From Siderastrea siderea (lineage: Eukaryota; Cnidaria; Anthozoa; Scleractinia; Rhizangiidae): a DNA stretch of 64,000 nt. Shown piece after piece: positions 49,927 through 64,000 of this stretch. The position numbers were made by a program, and so were the translations under genes. The notes beneath the pieces are model-generated. The model saw only the letters and a program-made list of their open reading frames with translations, searched no databases and was not told where the DNA came from. Every line of letters starts with the position of its first letter. Positions within the stretch are counted from its first letter, which is position 1. The stretch spans positions 2,178,701 to 2,242,700 of the forward strand of contig OZ034975.1 of assembly GCA_964030785.1 (NCBI GenBank), given 5' to 3'.

Positions 49927-52764
49927 TGAAAACCTGTGTTTTATTAATAAAAGAATTGTTAACCGAGGTGTATTCAAGAAAAGCAATCACTCCTGACTTT
50001 TCAGACCTCAGTAATGTCGGTCTTGTTATTTGGTTGCACACAAAACAAGACCTTCTTTCGCGACCCCATTAAGCCTAGTGCCAAGGCCAGAAGTTCCCAG
50101 TCCCCTCACACAGTTTTTGGCGGGAATATATGACCAAACAACCCTTTTCCAGGCCTCTTGGCATACTCGGCTTTGGCTAGCGGAAGGAGAAGAATACGTA
50201 ACGCAAGACATAACGCCAGGTTGATAAACGGTTTGCGAAGCTTGTGATCGGTTAGCAAGGCTTCTGAGAGTCTGAATTTGCAAGAAATTCAATTTTTAAA
50301 AAAATAAACTGGGCTATGAAAAAGCCATGACACGGTTATATGGCAGTTGCACGCTCCACGTTATGAGTTCCTGATTAGAACTAATTGCAAAGGAAATAGG
50401 AGACGTCTGCACACAGGCTAGTTTATGCTGGCTTAGACTTTTTCAAACGTCCTTCTCTTCTCATTTCCGGTTCCTGTGGTAGGCCCGCACGCAAAGGAGC
50501 TCCCGCTCCCCCGCGCTCAGTTTTTGGGGTTTCACGCTTCCGAAATCGCGCTTCCAAAAAAAAAAAAAAAAAAAAAACTCTGAGCCCGACTTGGGGGCAA
50601 GTCTAATGCTGGCTGTGTAGAAAATGATATATAAACTAAAACTTTACAGGCCAGGATCAAGTACCAATTTCATCACTAATAAAACCTTGCTGTGTTTTTG
50701 CAAGCACTTTATGTTTTTTTTTTCATCAAAAAAGTTTAAAAAACACACATTTTTCTTGACCTCATGCTACCTATGACGTCACATCTCGTAACCATAGCAA
50801 CCGTTTCACACCAATTTTTCGCCACAATGTATCAAAGGGATAATCAGACAACTACTGAGGCGGAATGTAGTAATCAGCCAACCTTTCTGTACTTAGCTTT
50901 GATTCTGTTCAAAGGCAAACCTCATGTTTAAGACTTTTTTCCCGTCCGTTTTCGCTATTTAACAATATTTCTAAGGTGTAAAGACTTGTCAAGGTACTGA
51001 TGTGGTAACTCCCCCATCCAATATGGACCCCACATACTTGGCACGGAACTCTCGATGGGTTGACACTGGTTCGTTTACTGTAACCTGTAATAAAGTAGTC
51101 AGTTTAAAAACGGTTTCAGGCAGTGCTATACAGTCCCTCAATGGTACGCATGGCCAGTGGAGCAGAAAACCCAATAGGAGCAGTATTAACATATTTTTTT
51201 TCCTGTTTAAACGCGGGTTAAAGGCCAAACGTTGTCAACAACACAAAGCTTTGGCATATCTAGTAATGTTTTGTAGTCTTGTTAAGCTCAGTCTAAGTGG
51301 CAAACGATCAATAAAATCTAGAAAAGAAATTAACAGAAAACTCGAGAAGGAAGTTTAGGTGAACCCTACATTAAACAGTGTCGATCACAAAGTTATCATT
51401 ATTTACGAACCTGTTACGCTAAGTCTAAGTAGAACAAAATTACCCGGCTTACTTGGATTGTAATTGATCCTCCTTAAAGGTCCTTGTTGGGGACCTTGTA
51501 GTGGACAAGTGAGAAAATCGAGCGGACTCCACATGTACACGTGGATACACGACTGAGTTAAGGGTCCACTATAGAAGGGGAAAGGTTTAAAGCATTATAG
51601 TGAAGACTGGTACGTCATAGGAAATGACAAACGTATTCCTTGTGAGGATGTCGCTTCACGCTTCCGCTAACAGGGGGAATATTGCATCATGCGGGGCAAA
51701 CCTAGAAAGCTCCGTCTCAACTCAGTTCAGTCTTGTCGCCAAAAGTTCAATCGATAATAACTGGTATTGCAGACGATTGAATCAGTTACTCATGTCGGGT
51801 GCTTTTTAGGGTGTTCGCCCCCTTAAACTGACCAAAGTAAACTTAGGCTAGCATTCGTATTACGGGTAGGTATGTTTAGTATTTTGGCTTGGAACAAGTA
51901 CCTGGTAGATATAGCAAAGGGAGCAAGGATGTCTTGGAATAATATTCAACAATTTTAAATTATAACAGCTCGCACAAAGGAGATGGTAATCTTTTAAGTA
52001 ATGTGACATATTTTAACGTACTGAATCTTACCTGATGATAAAATGGTTTCCTCCTAACGATAATTCAGTAGTATCAAACGCTGCAAATTGTGTGAATCGA
52101 AAGACACTGTGGCTGTATCGAACTATGAATTCAAATTATCACAGGGTTAGCGATCCGTGCTCATTTATCACGCTCGAGTTAGCACTGGTCATGCACGCTT
52201 TAGGTTTTTAAGACAATGGAATTTTTTAACCATCTGAAAAGTGTAGAAAAACAGGGTAAAATTCAAAAAGCTCTGAAGCGTATGAGCATTAACAACCACT
52301 TAACAAAAACCGCAAATGGCGACATTAAAACTTGCGATAATTTACATGTGAAAATTTCGATGTTGAAACAGTTGCGTACGCTTTTTCATTTGCTGAGAAG
52401 TGAAATGTGTTACCCTTCTGCAAATATTTTGGTGCTATCTCCAGCGATTTTCGGAAAATTTCCAACAGAGAAATGTTAAAAAAAAACTAACAATATGAAA
52501 ATATTCGAAGAAATTCCAAAAGTGTCCTGGTGGTCCTCTGAAAATCTAGGAATATCTATTAAAAAGTCAGAATGTTCGAAATATGGATGGAAACAAAATA
52601 AATAACGCATGGTTGAAAATGAAGTTTTATTTACAAACCCGTTCTCCGGCCATTTTCGGATAACTTACAACACAGAACGAAAGGCCCTGGGAACGTGGTT
52701 GCTGATCATCTTGAAGCCACTCGCTCTGCTATCACGGCGAAACATTTTCACATTATATTTTGGA

Positions 52765-52812
52765 CATCATGTCACGTACTAAAGAGAGCCCTCTTCAGTA
52801 CGTGACATGACG
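52765..52812. repeat. 48-bp hairpin
   Basis: TCATGTCACGTACT and AGTACGTGACATGA are exact inverses around a short AAGAG...CTCTT stem. Confidence 0.7.
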
Positions 52813-53151
52813 TCGCATCGACCGTTAAGCAGAAGTTCGCCCAATACGGCCTCCAGAAGCTCGGAATAGCGGTAAAACCCCAGCAAACGCATAACAGGCA
52901 AGGTTTCTCAAACTGAACTTCGATTTTAATGTACCTTTGGCGGAAAAATTATTTTCGATCGAATTTCAGCTCCATACAAACTCTCATATTAGGCTTTGGT
53001 TACCTGTGATCATGTTTTCAAAACAGAGATTATCCAAAAGCGCCCAAGCTGCCTAATACGGTTGCAGGCGGTTCTTTTTCTGCGCAGGACTTTTGGAGGA
53101 AAACGCAAAGGATCATGGGAAGGTCGAAGAAAGCAAGGCGTGGTTCAAAAC

Positions 53152-53251
53152 CTCGTACCCAGAGTCCACTGGCTTTTTGGTCAGCGGGAGGTCGCCACTC
53201 TCTACTGGCGACCTCCCGCTGACCAAAAAGCCAGTGGACTCTGGGTACGAG
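53152..53251. mobile_element. 100-bp perfect hairpin element (CTCGTACCCAGAG ends)
   Basis: Arms of about 46 bp, starting CTCGTACCCAGAGTCCACTG and containing TTTTTGGTCAGCGGGAGGTC, are exact inverses around CTCTCTAC. The first bases recur inverted at 53320-53331. Confidence 0.9.
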
Positions 53252-53942
53252 ATTGGGCGTGGTTTCGTGTCTCCCGTTTCTGTAAAGCCTTCTTGTGGAC
53301 GCCAAAACCCCAGGAAAACCCTGGGTACGAGGCAAGGGTCAAACATTGAACAAAGAAATTAATTGCTATGTTGCACAGTTGTTCTCTTCAGAGATAACAT
53401 AGGGAGCCAGAGCTCTCAGTATGACATCGGTGTTAACTCAGTGGCGTGCTAAAGAAAAAAAAACTGGTGTCCCATGACAATGACAGCAAAATTTTAAGCC
53501 ATGGGTATCCAGGATTTTCCTGAAAGAGAACCACATAGCACAGGGAAAGCACACCAGGACAAATGCCTCGGCAACGTCTAGTATGCATTTTCAAAAGTCA
53601 AAGGATCGGTACATACAACAAGATGCGACGATTCTTCCTTTAATGGAACTCATTTTCTATTTAAGATGCTTTTATAAATAAATTATGTATGCATGTATGT
53701 TATTATTACACTAACCCGAGTATCAGGCTTATATTATTACAGCTTTATCTTTTGTTATTTATCCTGGCATAAATAAATGTTGTTGCAATGTTCCACTGAA
53801 ATGTTCCCTTCACAGAATATAATGAATACATTCCAGTTTGTAACTACTTTATGCAACAGTTTATACGCTCTATTTCATTTATCTAGCTTTGAATTCTTCA
53901 TTTTAAGAACCATCGATTTTTAAGTTGTTTCCTTTGAGTCTG

Positions 53943-63465
<9,523 letters not shown>

Positions 63466-63556
63466 CTGGAAAGGAAAATACGGTATAAGGATGAGACAGT
63501 GATGGCATTTGTACAGTCATGTTAATTGCAAACAACAATTTTAAAATCATTTGTAA

Positions 63557-63880
63557 GCCAGTGGGGGCGTGGTGGTGTAGTGCTTAGAGTGTTGGACTTC
63601 AGACCTGAAGGTTGGTGGTTCGAGGCCCAGTCTCTACCTTTGTGTTGTTTCCTTAGACAAGAAACTCAACCCGGCACATTTGTCTCTCTCCACCCAGGTA
63701 TATAAATGGGTACCAGTGACATATACATGTACCACTGGGGGTAACGCTGTGATGGACTGGCAGCCCATCCAGGGGGGAGTAGCAATACTCTCAGTTGCTT
63801 CATGCTACAGAAACCGGGTTAAGCCCCAGCGGTGTGGGCCTCCTTGGCTTGAGTGCGACTTTATCTACCTGAGAAGCTTT
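63557..63880 (+). mobile_element. tRNA-derived SINE, copy B
   Basis: Head GTGGTGTAGTGCTTAGAGTG, B-box GGTTCGAGG, then the same body as the copy at 54265 (CCACCCAGG, TGGGTACC, GATGGACTGGCAGCCCATCC, TTGCTTCATG). Upstream intron of the receptor kinase. Confidence 0.75.
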
Positions 63881-64000
63881 ATGGACTCTTAAAAGTTGAA
63901 ACTACCCTCAAAACTTGCACACTATCAGCTAGCTGAGCTGGTGAAAAAAAATTTGCTGCCAGCTGGCATGGCTTGGAATCCTGTTATTTCATTTTCCTTT

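Larger units (their letters stand above)
49927..53942. other. Intergenic region between the GPCR and the receptor kinase
   Basis: Contains only hairpins (52765, 53152), an A-run near 50555 and short open frames without recognisable similarity. The GPCR promoter or a 5' UTR exon may lie near 49930-50300, but no site is decisive. Confidence 0.55.

Noticed and set aside
49927..49986. N-terminal 20-residue extension of the GPCR
   Set aside because: It follows an AT-rich stretch and is separated by an ACACAG acceptor-like site; it does not resemble a GPCR N-terminus. Not excluded.
51002..51358. Plus-strand 118-codon and overlapping minus-strand 79-codon frames
   Set aside because: No domain, no splice support, and the two frames overlap on opposite strands as expected for repeat-derived sequence.
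52216..52479. 87-codon plus-strand frame (MEFFNHLKSVEK...)
   Set aside because: No recognisable family, isolated, no splice or polyadenylation context; left unannotated.

Overview
This is a repeat-rich invertebrate animal genome window, most likely from an anthozoan cnidarian such as a stony coral. The genes have many short exons with GT-AG introns. The protein-coding content is metazoan (receptor tyrosine kinase, TGF-beta type II-like receptor, class A GPCR, ADAT2). The introns are full of short TTAA-flanked and fold-back elements of the kind common in corals. The species assignment is inference; no marker gene was compared.

Layout. 1-28490 (minus): argininosuccinate lyase (ASL), 20 coding exons, complete except for the last few codons beyond the left edge. 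Its third intron (14681-24765) holds an 8.83-kb CACTA-type DNA transposon (15261-24090). The element has matching CAC(A/T)AGG(C/T)GAAA ends, a 3-bp ATA target duplication and dense TTTAA-motif subterminal arrays, and it carries its own intact five-exon minus-strand gene. 28491-28720: short shared promoter. 28721-31845 (plus): ADAT2, the catalytic subunit of the tRNA wobble adenosine deaminase, head-to-head with ASL. 31846-40920: intergenic, with MITEs, satellite monomers and a LINE tail. 40921-43721 (plus): a four-exon BMPR2-like type II receptor that stops inside the kinase N-lobe. 43722-48762: tRNA-like fold-back element and a 5'-truncated LINE (44798-46898) with a target-site duplication, itself interrupted by a 470-bp TTAA-type MITE. 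48763-49926 (minus): single-exon class A GPCR. 49927-53942: intergenic with a few hairpins. 53943-63465 (minus): last ten exons of a receptor tyrosine kinase with an unusually long kinase insert; its ectodomain lies beyond the right edge.

How the genes relate. There is no operon logic here. ASL (arginine/urea metabolism) and ADAT2 (tRNA editing) look like a divergent housekeeping pair. The three membrane receptors are independent signalling genes. The most unusual items are the gene-bearing CACTA-like transposon nested in ASL and the kinase-less type II receptor, which would be expected to bind ligand without signalling. All exon boundaries were worked out by hand from reading frame, splice sites and protein-family knowledge; no alignment or transcript data were available.
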